Source: CAYZSU01 sp964480565
GTDB taxonomy: Bacteria; UBA10199; 2-02-FULL-44-16; JAAZCA01
DNA: 32,101 nucleotides
Direction of reading: 5' to 3'
NCBI GenBank assembly: GCA_964480565.1
Contig: CAYZSU010000022.1
Location: 1 to 32,101, forward strand
The translations under genes were made by a program, and so were the position numbers. The notes below the pieces were generated by a model, which worked only from the letters and a program-made list of their open reading frames with translations, had not been told where the DNA came from and did no database searches. Positions 14,946 to 23,374 of the stretch are shown piece after piece (positions within the stretch are counted from its first letter, which is position 1; each line of letters opens with the position of its first letter).

Positions 14946-15236
14946 TCATTTAGATGGGGTGGGTTGTTGGTGAGATGTTAATTCTTTATTGAGTAGCTTT
15001 GTTAATTGTTTCTTTTCTTCATCAGTAATCTCTTCAGCCAATAAATCGCCGGCTGCTTTAAGTCCTTCAGATGCAATTGCACGAATGTCTTTGACGCCTT
15101 CTTGAAATAAATGTGATTTTATAAATGGTTGCACATGTTCTTTGGCAGTTTTTCCTAAGAAACGACTGTCGGAAAAATAGAATATGCCGAGAGTAATAAT
15201 GCTGGATATAAATAGCCACTTGATTAATCGAAACAT
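14946..15236 (-). CDS. small membrane-anchored protein, function unknown
   Basis: The 96 residues start at ATG 15236 with an AAGGAG site 7 bases upstream. Residues ~4-21 (LIKWLFISSIITLGIFYF) form one membrane helix. The remainder is a soluble, charged, probably helical domain (EHVQPFIKSHLFQEGVKDI, then AGDLLAEEITDEEKKQLTKLLNKEL) and a Gln/Pro tail. No family is recognised; it could be an inner-membrane-tethered periplasmic helix protein. It lies 81 bases downstream of the aminotransferase on the same strand, so it may be the last gene of that operon. Confidence 0.7.
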   Translation of the reverse strand: MFRLIKWLFISSIITLGIFYFSDSRFLGKTAKEHVQPFIKSHLFQEGVKDIRAIASEGLKAAGDLLAEEITDEEKKQLTKLLNKELTSHQQPTPSK

Positions 15237-15317
15237 GATAAGTCTCCTTTTTTACTAATACTAAAAGTAAAATTACAATATCATAATGGACAAAATGTTT
15301 CAAAGAGTATGTACAAG

Positions 15318-16514
15318 CTAGTGTAGTTTTAAGATAGATGCATGCATGCGTTTCATGCCTTCCTGAATGTTCGCATTATTTGTTGCAAATGATAATCGGA
15401 TATTATGAGGAGCGCCAAATGCATGTCCGGATACAGTCGCAATATGCGCATCATCGAGTAAAAATAATACAATATCCTCTGATGTCGCCATTGTTTTACC
15501 CTGTATGGATTTTCCGAGTAGATGTGAAATATCTGGAAATAAGTAAAAAGTTCCGTCCGGTACTTTGCAGTGAACACCATTCATTTGATTGAGATAATGG
15601 ATCATAATATCACGTCGTACAATATAGGCCTGTGTCATTTCATCAATAGATGATTGACTATGTAAAAATGCGCTGACACATGCGGATTGAATGAAGGGGG
15701 GAATACTTGTGATTTGTTGCCCGCTTAATTTATTAATTGCTGAAATTACTTGGTTATTGCCTGCAATATATCCCATGCGCCAGCCAGTCATGGCATAGGA
15801 TTTGGAGACACCGTTGATAATTAATGTACGTTCATAAATGTCATGATTAATACTTGCAATAGAGACATGAGGTTGATTTGAAAATAATAGTTTATCATAG
15901 ATTTCATCGGAGATAATCCATAAGTCATGCTCAACGATAATAGTTGCAATCGCAATAAATTCATCCTTGGAATAGGTATTGCCTGTGGGATTTGACGGGT
16001 AATTTAAAATGATGGCCTTTGTTTGTGCGGTAATTGAATTTTTCAATAATTCAGGTGTTAGCTTGAAATTATTTTGAGGGGTTGTTTGAACAATAACGGG
16101 CACTCCATCTGCTAGCTGTACTTGATCCGGATAGGATACCCAATAAGGTGCTGGGATAATGACTTCATCGCCAGGATTGAGCAATGTTAACAATGCATTG
16201 GCAATGGCATGTTTGGCGCCGCATGTAATTGCAATCTGATCGAGTGTATAGGAGAGTTTCTGGTCATTAAAAAGTGTTTGTGCAATGGCTTCTTTTAGAG
16301 CTGCACTTCCTGTATTGGGCGCATAATGTGTAAGCCCCTCATCCAGCGCTTTTTTGCATGTATTAATAATGTGTGCGGGTGTTGTAAAATCAGGTTCACC
16401 AGTTGCAAAACTGATAATATCAATTCCTTTTTCGCGAAGTTCATTTGCCTTGGCAGCCATTGCTAGAGTTGCAGACGGACACAGTGATATTACTCGCGAT
16501 GAGAGTGATTTCAT
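15318..16514 (-). CDS. class I/II PLP-dependent aminotransferase (aspartate aminotransferase, Ib type)
   Basis: Probably transfers the amino group between aspartate (or an aromatic amino acid) and 2-oxoglutarate. The 398 residues match the length of subgroup Ib enzymes. Motifs are FATGEPDFTTP (~36-46), the NYPSNPTGNTYS loop (~171-182), DEIYDKL, the PLP-binding Lys238 in NGVSKSYAMTGWRMGY, and the C-terminal substrate Arg in HNIRLSFA. The start codon overlaps the coaD stop (ATGA), showing translational coupling rsmD-coaD-aminotransferase. The exact substrate cannot be read from sequence; Ib enzymes may also act on prephenate. Confidence 0.88.
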   Translation of the reverse strand: MKSLSSRVISLCPSATLAMAAKANELREKGIDIISFATGEPDFTTPAHIINTCKKALDEGLTHYAPNTGSAALKEAIAQTLFNDQKLSYTLDQIAITCGAKHAIANALLTLLNPGDEVIIPAPYWVSYPDQVQLADGVPVIVQTTPQNNFKLTPELLKNSITAQTKAIILNYPSNPTGNTYSKDEFIAIATIIVEHDLWIISDEIYDKLLFSNQPHVSIASINHDIYERTLIINGVSKSYAMTGWRMGYIAGNNQVISAINKLSGQQITSIPPFIQSACVSAFLHSQSSIDEMTQAYIVRRDIMIHYLNQMNGVHCKVPDGTFYLFPDISHLLGKSIQGKTMATSEDIVLFLLDDAHIATVSGHAFGAPHNIRLSFATNNANIQEGMKRMHASILKLH

Positions 16515-17035
16515 ATGGTGCGGCCTTTCAGGTTGGAGCTGTATTTTGCATTGGGGCGAATAAGTTTTTCTTTGAGTTTCTCTTCAACAATGGGGTGAAT
16601 CATGCCGCATCCGCTGCCGCCAAATCGAATAATTTCTTTAATAATGGATGAACTCAGATGTGCGTATTTACCCTCTGTCATCATGTAGAGAATTTCCATT
16701 TCAGGGTCGAGGGTTTTATTTGCCAATGCGATTTGTGATTCATATTCATAGTCACCCATGGTGCGCAATCCTCGAAGTACTGTATGAATACCACGATTTC
16801 TAGTATAGTTGATTAGTAATCCATCGAATTTATCGATTTCAACATTGGGCTGATCTTTGAAAATATCTGCCAGCATATCAATGCGTTCCTGGATCGTAAA
16901 AATAGGGTGTTTAGCCGTATTAACTGCAAGTGCCACAACGATTTTATCAAATATCTTAAGCCCTCGTTTAACAATATTAATATGACCGTTGGTGGGAGGA
17001 TCAAAACTACCTGCACAGATTGCCATTTTTTTCAT
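16511..17035 (-). CDS. coaD: phosphopantetheine adenylyltransferase
   Basis: Penultimate step of coenzyme A synthesis: adenylates 4'-phosphopantetheine to dephospho-CoA. The 174 residues are slightly longer than the ~160-residue norm. Motifs are AICAGSFDPPTNGHINIVKRG with the nucleotide-binding TNGH, VLRGLRTMGDYEYE, and HLSSSIIKEI (the SSS(x)(V/I)KE motif). The ATG at 17035 is used; an ATG three codons later is also possible. rsmD lies 24 bases upstream and the aminotransferase overlaps by ATGA. The rsmD-coaD order is common in bacteria. Confidence 0.95.
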   Translation of the reverse strand: MKKMAICAGSFDPPTNGHINIVKRGLKIFDKIVVALAVNTAKHPIFTIQERIDMLADIFKDQPNVEIDKFDGLLINYTRNRGIHTVLRGLRTMGDYEYESQIALANKTLDPEMEILYMMTEGKYAHLSSSIIKEIIRFGGSGCGMIHPIVEEKLKEKLIRPNAKYSSNLKGRTI

Positions 17036-17059
17036 AAAATACCCTAAAATTAGTATTGT

Positions 17060-17611
17060 CTATAAAACTGCCAGGAAAGTGATATGGGTTTGACCATACT
17101 TTCGCATATTGGTCAACGATAGGTTGGGTAGTGCATTCATATCAATAGGCTCTTTGGGATGATGCTCGATGATAATCGTTGTATCAGTGTGTAGGAGTGA
17201 TGATGTCGCTAATTGCTGTAAAGTGGGATTTACTAGATCTTTCAAATACGGGGGATCTACAAAAATGAGGTCAAATGATTGACCAAGTGCACATAATCGC
17301 TCAATGCTTCGATGTGCAGGGAGTGCAAGTATATGGCTATTTGAAGATACTTTGCAGTGGGTAATGTTTTTATGAATGCATGTAAGTGCGGGTTTGGCGC
17401 ATTCAACAAATGTGCAACATTTGGCACCACGAGAGAGTGCTTCAATGCCAATAGCACCAGATCCTGCAAATAAATCAAGAACATGCAGATCTGTGACATT
17501 AAAGAGAATATTAAAAATAGCCTCTTTGACCTGGTCAAGTACAGGCCGTGTTTGATTTGACTTGGGGGCAATCAGTCGATGCCCCTTGGCTGTGCCAGAA
17601 ATGACTCGCAT
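17060..17611 (-). CDS. rsmD: 16S rRNA (guanine-N2) methyltransferase RsmD
   Basis: Methylates G966 of 16S rRNA in the small subunit. It has 183 residues and begins MRVISGTAKGHRL, the family start. TRPVLDQVKEAIFNIL matches the conserved TRPT..R..EA.F position. SAM-binding motif I is VLDLFAGSGAIGIEALSRGA, and the catalytic motif IV is DLIFVDPPYL. It is the first gene of rsmD-coaD-aminotransferase and is divergent from the Sua5-type gene, with 238 bases of shared upstream DNA. Confidence 0.94.
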   Translation of the reverse strand: MRVISGTAKGHRLIAPKSNQTRPVLDQVKEAIFNILFNVTDLHVLDLFAGSGAIGIEALSRGAKCCTFVECAKPALTCIHKNITHCKVSSNSHILALPAHRSIERLCALGQSFDLIFVDPPYLKDLVNPTLQQLATSSLLHTDTTIIIEHHPKEPIDMNALPNLSLTNMRKYGQTHITFLAVL

Positions 17612-17718
17612 AAATTATATATATCCATTCATTATTGTGACATTAATTGTAGGAAATGGAGTGATAGGATGGGTAATGACTATTGTCAATATACGATGGA
17701 TCGGTTGTTTGTAAGCGG

Positions 17719-17758
17719 GTGCCAGGTGCCGACGCGTAATTTGCAGTGCCAGGCACTG
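17719..17758. repeat. two solo GTGCCAGGCAC-type palindromes
   Basis: GGTGCCAGGTGCCGA (17719-17733) and GTGCCAGGCACTG (17746-17758) lie between divergent rsmD and the Sua5-type gene. The second is identical to the core of the array at 12832-13022. Position and palindromy would also fit a protein-binding site, but the sequence recurs in unrelated contexts. Confidence 0.55.
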
Positions 17759-17849
17759 AAATCAATGTAAATATGAGCCACTTACTTGAAAATACTTGAT
17801 TTGTTTCAGTGAAATCGCCTAAGACCTTACTAACGAAGGGTCTATACTC

Positions 17850-18497
17850 ATGCCATATGGTGAAACAGAGATTATTAAAATTGATAAAGATCATCCAGAC
17901 CTATCATTGATTGATCAATCAGTGGATTATTTAAAACAAGGTCAAGTGATTGCCTATCCCACGGAGACAATCTATGGGTTGGGAGCGGATGTATTTAATC
18001 GAAAAGCAATTAAACGTATCTATAGTTTGAAATCCAGGGACTATGGCCTTCCTATTTCAATTTTAGTGTCTGACTATGATATGCTGCATCGTGTTGTTGC
18101 AGAGGTATCTGATAATGCGTTAAAATTGATGAATCGTTTTTGGCCAGGGGCATTAACGATTCTTTTTCCGGCTTCAAATCGTATTTCCAAAACTCTGGTG
18201 ACCAATACTAATAAAGTGGGTGTGCGTATTTCGCCACATCCAATCGCCACTGCAATTGTGGCGCAATTCGCATCGCCACTGACAACGACAAGTGCTAATT
18301 TATCTGCATTTCCACCCTCAGTGACCGTTAAGCAAGTGAAAAACTATTTTGGTTCTCGCTTGCCATGTATCGTCGATGGGGGGGATTGCTCTGCGTCACC
18401 GGGATCAACTGTTGTTGACTTATCTCAAGATAGCATGCGTATTATTCGAGAGGGTGCTATTCCTTCAAATGAGGTTATTGATTGCTTTCGCGGATAA
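17850..18497 (+). CDS. L-threonylcarbamoyladenylate synthase (Sua5/YciO/YrdC family)
   Basis: Makes threonylcarbamoyl-AMP from threonine, bicarbonate and ATP for the t6A37 modification of ANN-decoding tRNAs. It has 215 residues, a single YrdC-like domain without the longer Sua5 C-terminal domain, as in TsaC-type proteins. Motifs are IAYPTETIYGLGADVF (~34-49), the lysine/arginine motif in YSLKSRDYGLPISIL, NRFWPGALTILFP, VGVRISPHP, and TTSANLSAFP. The ATG at 17850 is used, though no strong ribosome site is seen. The next gene starts 16 bases before this one ends. A YciO-like paralogue of unknown role is the main alternative. Confidence 0.88.
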   Translation: MPYGETEIIKIDKDHPDLSLIDQSVDYLKQGQVIAYPTETIYGLGADVFNRKAIKRIYSLKSRDYGLPISILVSDYDMLHRVVAEVSDNALKLMNRFWPGALTILFPASNRISKTLVTNTNKVGVRISPHPIATAIVAQFASPLTTTSANLSAFPPSVTVKQVKNYFGSRLPCIVDGGDCSASPGSTVVDLSQDSMRIIREGAIPSNEVIDCFRG

Positions 18498-19117
18498 ATG
18501 AATGTGAATTGGATTCTGAATATATCGAATCTCTTGATATTACCTTATTTCAATCTAAGCATGGGTATCGCTATGGCGAGGAGTGTTTTCGCTTTATCGA
18601 CTTTTGTGATATTAAACCACAATTTTATATGATGGATTGGGGCAGTGGTTGTGGCGTGCTATCTTTTTTATCCTTAAGGTATCGCCCGTTACAGGTGTGT
18701 GCTGTTGAATTGCAGCCATGTTTATATGATATTCTCCAATATAATATTCAAATAAATCACGCATCGGATTGCATTCAGGCTATATGTGCGAATTATTGTG
18801 ATTTTTCAAATGTGCATGCGCCTGTGGATATGATTATTTCAAATCCTCCCTATTTTTCTGTTGGAACTGGGCGCATTCCAATGGATAGAGCAATTGCTAC
18901 CGCAAAGTTTGAATTGAATGGTAATTTGGAATCACTCATTAAATCCGCAAAAGAGCATCTACGGCCAAGTGGTCTTTTGTGCCTGGCACTGCGCACGAAT
19001 CGGATGGTTGAATTGAATCATATTGCACATGCATATGGTTTTTCATTGAATAAAAAGTGTTTGTGGGGGCAGGGGGAGGCACATCAAATCTGCTTCTCAC
19101 GCTGGGTTTGCCCATAG
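18482..19117 (+). CDS. SAM-dependent methyltransferase, TrmN6 (YfiC)-like
   Basis: Probably an N6-adenine methyltransferase for tRNA (E. coli TrmN6 modifies A37 of tRNA1(Val)). The proposed TTG start at 18482 overlaps the previous gene by 16 bases and has GAGG 7 bases upstream; the ATG at 18498 is in another frame. The 211 residues include the family opening LDITLFQSKHGYRYGEECF (~18-36), motif I MDWGSGCGVLSFLSL (~51-65), the catalytic NPPYF (121-125), and EHLRPSGLL near the C-terminal strands. The GTGCCTGGCACTG repeat core (18979-18991) is read as part of CLALRT. Coupled to the Sua5-type gene, it forms a small tRNA-modification operon. Substrate unproven. Confidence 0.8.
   Translation: MLSRINECELDSEYIESLDITLFQSKHGYRYGEECFRFIDFCDIKPQFYMMDWGSGCGVLSFLSLRYRPLQVCAVELQPCLYDILQYNIQINHASDCIQAICANYCDFSNVHAPVDMIISNPPYFSVGTGRIPMDRAIATAKFELNGNLESLIKSAKEHLRPSGLLCLALRTNRMVELNHIAHAYGFSLNKKCLWGQGEAHQICFSRWVCP
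18979..18991. repeat. GTGCCTGGCACTG palindrome inside the TrmN6-like gene
   Basis: The core of the intergenic palindromic repeat occurs in frame within the coding sequence, encoding part of LCLALRT. It could be coincidence or an in-frame insertion of the repeat. Confidence 0.45.
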
Positions 19118-19139
19118 AAGGGGAAATACCCCTCTGGGC
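19110..19139 (+). terminator. hairpin over the end of the TrmN6-like gene
   Basis: GCCC (19110-19113) with AGAAGGGG pairs with CCCCTCT and GGGC (19136-19139) around AAATA, with small internal mismatches. The stem spans the TAG stop, and a short T stretch (ATCTTT) follows. It is a plausible weak intrinsic terminator between two convergent genes. Confidence 0.4.
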
Positions 19140-19164
19140 ATCTTTAGAATAGTCCCTTAAGTGA

Positions 19165-19641
19165 CTAGTTCTTTGTCGAACTATGGCTTAATGCGGATGT
19201 CATTGCTCGAATAGCATATTCACGAATATTTTCATCGCCAATACTCTGGGTACTGTGTGAAATAAGTGCTTCATCCCTAGGGGATAGTGATTTTTTTTGC
19301 AGTGCAATTGATTCTTTTGAAATACAATTATCTTTGGGTAGTTTTCCTAATTTTAATTCAATATGTCGAATAGGTGTGGATGGTAATATTTCACGTATTC
19401 GGGTAAGAAGCGTATAGCTAAGCATTCGCAGCTCCTGATGCCATACAGGATGATCCACATTTACAATCAGTTTATCATTATAGATGCGATAGGGCCATGC
19501 ATGGTTCATAATGGATGGCCCAACGATTTTTGGCCATGCGCGTCCAAGAATTTGAATATTCTTGTCAAAATAAAATCCCCAATAAGAGGCATTTTGGCCA
19601 ATTACATCAGAAAATGCAGTTAGAAATCTCTTTTTCTTCAT
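19165..19641 (-). CDS. DUF721 family protein (DciA-like)
   Basis: DUF721 proteins related to DciA load or assist the replicative helicase DnaB in bacteria lacking DnaC/DnaI. The chosen ATG at 19641 gives 158 residues; a TTG at 19659 would add six. The N-terminal half has the domain pattern: GRAWPKIVGPSIMNHAWPY (~32-50), the strand DKLIVNVDHPVWHQELR, the helix SYTLLTRIREILP, and HIELKLGKLP. The rest is low-complexity and polar, probably disordered, as is usual for these proteins. No ribosome site is evident. It is convergent with the TrmN6-like gene and divergent from dksA. Confidence 0.65.
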   Translation of the reverse strand: MKKKRFLTAFSDVIGQNASYWGFYFDKNIQILGRAWPKIVGPSIMNHAWPYRIYNDKLIVNVDHPVWHQELRMLSYTLLTRIREILPSTPIRHIELKLGKLPKDNCISKESIALQKKSLSPRDEALISHSTQSIGDENIREYAIRAMTSALSHSSTKN

Positions 19642-19756
19642 TGATTGGTTGTATATCAATGTTAGTGATTACTTGCAAGAGGGTTGGCCAATCAATACTA
19701 TTTTTATGAGGACAGCTTGTCTTTTATAAAAAGTTATATTTCCTACATACTTCTTG

Positions 19757-19785
19757 TTGACAATTTGCTTGAACTCGTCAATAAA
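19757..19785 (+). promoter_or_regulatory. dksA: candidate sigma-70 promoter of dksA
   Basis: TTGACA at 19757-19762, a 17-base spacer and AATAAA at 19780-19785 (4 of 6 matches to the -10). The start codon is 22 bases beyond, with AAGGAGG in between, so the leader would be very short. Confidence 0.5.
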
Positions 19786-19807
19786 TCCAGTTTCTCAAGG
19801 AGGCACT

Positions 19808-20173
19808 ATGAAAAAGAAAGATTTAGAGCGGTTTAAACTATTATTGAAAGAACGCCGCGATGCAATCACAAATGCACAAAATATGATGCGTGAAGATGGT
19901 ATTTCTTTGGATACAGATGATTTACCTGATGAGGTGGATCTTGCATCTACAGAGACAGGTCAGGCTATGAATTTGCGTTTGCATGATCGTGAACTTGTAC
20001 TTCTTCGTAAAATTGAAAAAACATTGAAAAAACTCGACGAAGGGGAGTTCGGTATCTGTGAGGAATGCGGAGAAGATATTGCGATTAAACGATTAGAAGC
20101 GCGTCCAGTCGCAGATGTTTGTATTCGTTGCAAAGAGGAAATGGAAAAACGCGAACGCGGATACGCCGATTAA
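19808..20173 (+). CDS. dksA: RNA polymerase-binding transcription factor DksA
   Basis: Binds the RNA polymerase secondary channel and, with ppGpp, tunes rRNA and amino-acid promoters. The ATG at 19808 has AAGGAGG about 5 bases upstream and gives 121 residues (E. coli 151; short forms are common outside Gammaproteobacteria); the upstream ATG-like start at 19754 has no such site. The coiled coil carries the tip motif DEVDLA, with Asp41, Asp44 and Ala46 in the functional positions. The zinc finger has Cys84, Cys87, Cys105 and Cys108 (CEECG, CIRCKEE), all intact. RRLEARP-like KRLEARPVADVC is conserved. Its stop shares the palindrome TTAA (20170-20173) with the glnE stop on the other strand. Confidence 0.95.
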   Translation: MKKKDLERFKLLLKERRDAITNAQNMMREDGISLDTDDLPDEVDLASTETGQAMNLRLHDRELVLLRKIEKTLKKLDEGEFGICEECGEDIAIKRLEARPVADVCIRCKEEMEKRERGYAD

Positions 20174-22668
20174 GAATCTATGATAAGATTAAAATCATTT
20201 TGTAATTTTTCAGAGTGATGTTGGACTTGCTTTTGAAGATCACTGGATGAGTTACAGCCCATTAACTGTGCCAATGCATTGCTTAAGGGACTGTTCCATT
20301 TGATTTCATTTGTGCAACGTTTGGATAGTAGGCGTAAATAGAGCATCAATGTTCGATAAAAAATCAATGTATTGTCAAGTTGTGTATATAAATTCTTATC
20401 AATAAGTTGTTTTCGATATAAATTACTTAAAATTAAAAAAGTATTGGAATGCCATAATTCACTGTCAGTTTTCATATGGCGTAATTGAAAAAATTGAATT
20501 ATGGTTTCTAAGTCTTTTAGCCCGCCTGGCGATAACTTTAAATTAAATACATTTGTATTATTTGATTTGATGGCTTCATCTAAAATACGTTGGCGAAAAT
20601 AGCATATATCGGATCTTAAAGTTGTTTCATCAATTGTAATGTCATAAACTAATGTTTGCAGTGCATGCTTTATTTGGGCAATAAAATCTGTTTCACCTGT
20701 AATAATGCGTGATTTTAACATGGCCATTTTTTCCCAAAGCTGGCTATTTGTTTGATGATAATTGACGAAGGATTCCCAGCTAGCAATGAGTGTTCCTGCA
20801 TTTCCAGATGGGCGTAATTCTGAGTCCACTTGATATGCGCGGCCATAGCGAGTTATCATAGATGATTTTGAAATGATACGCTGGGCGAGCTTTGTGAAAA
20901 ACTCTACATTGCTGATTTGTTTAGCACCATTCGTTGATCCATTTTTTGAGTAAATAAAGCATAGATCAAGATCTGATTGAAAATCGATTTCCTTGCTGCC
21001 TAATCGGCCCATACCGAGTATCGCAAATCCTGCTACTTTGTTGTCTGAATCCATAGGATGTCCATACGCGGCATAGAGTTCATTGTATGAGAGATCATAA
21101 TTAGAATGAAGAAATGCATCTGCAACCAGAGCAATATTTTGCAATATATCATGTGTATTGAATGTGTCTGAATATACTTTTTTTTCAATATGGTTATGTT
21201 CTTGATTTTTCATCCATACAATCGAATCAATGCGCTCCTCAATCGTGTTGCATGTGCTTAAGTTTACTGAGAATGAATGCTTGAGTTGTTCTAGTTTATA
21301 ATTTTTCTTAAAAAGAGATTGGAAAATATGACGTATCATTTTTTGATATTGTTGAAGTGTCTGATATATTTTTTCACAATTATTTGGGCTAGCCGGGTCT
21401 ATCCGGTAAGCAATTTGACATATATGATTCTTTGACTTCGGTAAACAATGGATTTGCCGGTCATTTTCAATTTGAATGATATTTTCTAAATTCCTATAGA
21501 ATAGGTAGATTTTTTTTATTCGAATGGCTATTGCATGTGTAATGATGCCTGCATCTGTAAGCTGATTCACGGCAGCTAATGTATTGCTCGTTTGTATGGA
21601 TTTGATTTTTCCGCCATAAAGTTGTTGCAATGCTTGAATGAAAAACTCAATTTCGCGAATTCCGCCAGCGCCTAATTTAATATTCCATTCTTCATTATGG
21701 TGTAGGAGTTCCACTTCAATGCGTTCTTTCAATTGTTGCAAATGTTTTAAATCTGATATGGAGATGGATCGTCGATACACAAATGGTTTTATTTCATGGA
21801 TAAATGTATTGCCGAGTTCAATATTACCAGCAACAGATCGTGCTCTAATTAAACATTGTCGTTCCCAATTTTGTCCAAAGTGCTGGTAATAACGTAGTGC
21901 CGCATCAAATGAATTTGCAAGAGGGCCTTGATTTCCTTCAGGTCGTAGCTCGTGATCAACACGAAAAACAAATCCATCCGGTGTGACATGGGATAATATC
22001 TGCGTCAGTTTATGGGTGAGGTGGACATAGAATTCATGCAATGTAATGCTGTTATTACCGCATTTAGCTGCACCTTGATCAGAATCATATATAATCAATA
22101 AATCAATGTCAGAGCTATAGTTTAGCTCGCTTGACCCAAGCTTACCCAGCCCGATAATACAGCCATTACTTTTGGTGACTGCATCATCTAATAATGGTTT
22201 GCCATATTTTTCTACTGTATAATGAAATGAATAATTGTAAGCTGCTTGAATTAAACTGTCAGCAACTTGGCTGAAATAAGCTAGTTCTTCATTGATAGTG
22301 ATTGTTTGGTTGATTTTCCAAAATAATAATCGTGTGAGTTCTTTATATTTAAGTAGTCGCAAATGGTTCATTATTGTTTTTTCATCAGGGCATATTAATA
22401 TTTCCGCACATTTTTCCGTCAATATATGCAATGCCTCTGATTGATTTTGGTATAGAATATCATTGATCCATGATGGGCGGTAAATAAAAAAACTGGCAAG
22501 GACAGGGCTAATTGCGATGATCTTTGATAGTTGAATGATATCTTTTGGATCATGCGTGGGTGAGGGATACTCATTATTGTATATTGTAAGAAAATCATGA
22601 TATAGCTGCTCGCATATTGTGTAGTTATGCGCAGCATGTTTAAAATAATCGATTACGTATTTGTTCAT
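20170..22668 (-). CDS. glnE: bifunctional glutamine synthetase adenylyltransferase/deadenylylase
   Basis: Adds or removes AMP on glutamine synthetase in response to nitrogen status (through PII). It has 832 residues against ~946 in E. coli, but both halves are present. The N-terminal deadenylylase nucleotidyltransferase core is GLGKLGSSELNYSSDIDLL (~174-192), with RVDHELRPEG and GAGGIREIEFFIQ. The C-terminal adenylylase core is GMGRLGSKEIDFQSDLDLCF (~550-569), with QVDSELRPSGNAG and LSPGGLKDLETIIQF. Both Asp-x-Asp metal sites are intact. The start ATG at 22668 lies three bases after the aldolase stop without a strong ribosome site, so it is probably coupled to the upstream lipid-type operon. 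Convergent with dksA. Confidence 0.95.
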   Translation of the reverse strand: MNKYVIDYFKHAAHNYTICEQLYHDFLTIYNNEYPSPTHDPKDIIQLSKIIAISPVLASFFIYRPSWINDILYQNQSEALHILTEKCAEILICPDEKTIMNHLRLLKYKELTRLLFWKINQTITINEELAYFSQVADSLIQAAYNYSFHYTVEKYGKPLLDDAVTKSNGCIIGLGKLGSSELNYSSDIDLLIIYDSDQGAAKCGNNSITLHEFYVHLTHKLTQILSHVTPDGFVFRVDHELRPEGNQGPLANSFDAALRYYQHFGQNWERQCLIRARSVAGNIELGNTFIHEIKPFVYRRSISISDLKHLQQLKERIEVELLHHNEEWNIKLGAGGIREIEFFIQALQQLYGGKIKSIQTSNTLAAVNQLTDAGIITHAIAIRIKKIYLFYRNLENIIQIENDRQIHCLPKSKNHICQIAYRIDPASPNNCEKIYQTLQQYQKMIRHIFQSLFKKNYKLEQLKHSFSVNLSTCNTIEERIDSIVWMKNQEHNHIEKKVYSDTFNTHDILQNIALVADAFLHSNYDLSYNELYAAYGHPMDSDNKVAGFAILGMGRLGSKEIDFQSDLDLCFIYSKNGSTNGAKQISNVEFFTKLAQRIISKSSMITRYGRAYQVDSELRPSGNAGTLIASWESFVNYHQTNSQLWEKMAMLKSRIITGETDFIAQIKHALQTLVYDITIDETTLRSDICYFRQRILDEAIKSNNTNVFNLKLSPGGLKDLETIIQFFQLRHMKTDSELWHSNTFLILSNLYRKQLIDKNLYTQLDNTLIFYRTLMLYLRLLSKRCTNEIKWNSPLSNALAQLMGCNSSSDLQKQVQHHSEKLQNDFNLIIDS

Positions 22669-22671
22669 AGT

Positions 22672-23352
22672 TTAATCCAATAAATGTAATACGGATCGGG
22701 ATATTTTTTGGCCCAAGGCCCTCGCATTTTCAGATAATTTCTGAAGTTCTGTTTTTGTCATGGGCTCGATTGACCCCATAGAGCTTAATAAGTAGACGAC
22801 GCGTGCCATGTGTTCAAGATGTTCTAATCGATTAAATGCATCTAACATGTTTTCACCAATAACCAATACACCATGTCGTTGTAGTAAAAATGCATTGTGA
22901 TTGTGGATAAAAGGTATAAGTACGTCTGCCATATCATTGCTGCCGGGCATTGCATAAGGGACAATGGGTACGGATCCAATATGAATAGCCATTTCTGGTA
23001 ATAGCATTTCAGTCAGTGGGATTTCAGCAAGAGAGCATGCTAAACAATAGTGCGGATGAGCGTGTATAGCCGCATGGATGTCATTTCGATGGGTATATAC
23101 GGCATGATGCATTTTCCACTCAGATGACGCTTGTTTTTTTGAATGTGAACATTGGCCATTTTGATTGCATAATACAATATCGCGTGGACAAAGTCCGTCT
23201 TTTCGTGTGTCACTGGGTGTGATTAGAAAACCATTTTTTTGTCGGATGGATATATTTCCGCTCGTAGCAACTAAATATCGCTCGTCATAGAGACGATGCG
23301 ATACATCAACAATTGATTTTTTTGGATTGCTTGAGAACCATTTTTTACGCAT
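22672..23352 (-). CDS. class II aldolase/adducin family protein (fuculose-phosphate aldolase-like)
   Basis: A zinc-dependent enzyme splitting a sugar phosphate into DHAP and an aldehyde, or a related dehydratase. The chosen ATG at 23352 gives 226 residues and has AGGA 8 bases upstream; starts at 23361 (ATG) and 23388 (TTG, overlapping the previous gene) are possible. Motifs are LVATSGNISIR (substrate phosphate), ITPSDTRKDGLCPRDIV, the conserved Glu in SSEWKMH, the zinc ligands HAHPH, and QRHGVLVIG with the third His. These fit L-fuculose-1-phosphate aldolase-like members; a MtnB-type dehydratase is less likely but cannot be excluded. It is embedded in the 20170-27075 operon. With mtnA in the same window, a methylthioribose or 5-deoxyribose disposal role is one inference; supplying the lipid head-group pathway is another. 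Confidence 0.8.
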   Translation of the reverse strand: MRKKWFSSNPKKSIVDVSHRLYDERYLVATSGNISIRQKNGFLITPSDTRKDGLCPRDIVLCNQNGQCSHSKKQASSEWKMHHAVYTHRNDIHAAIHAHPHYCLACSLAEIPLTEMLLPEMAIHIGSVPIVPYAMPGSNDMADVLIPFIHNHNAFLLQRHGVLVIGENMLDAFNRLEHLEHMARVVYLLSSMGSIEPMTKTELQKLSENARALGQKISRSVLHLLD

Positions 23353-23374
23353 TGAATGCATCCTAAATGAACGC

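Noticed and set aside
17719..17758. Operator for a regulator of the rsmD/Sua5 divergent promoters
   Set aside because: The same palindrome occurs in a tandem array and inside unrelated genes, so a dispersed repeat explains it better.
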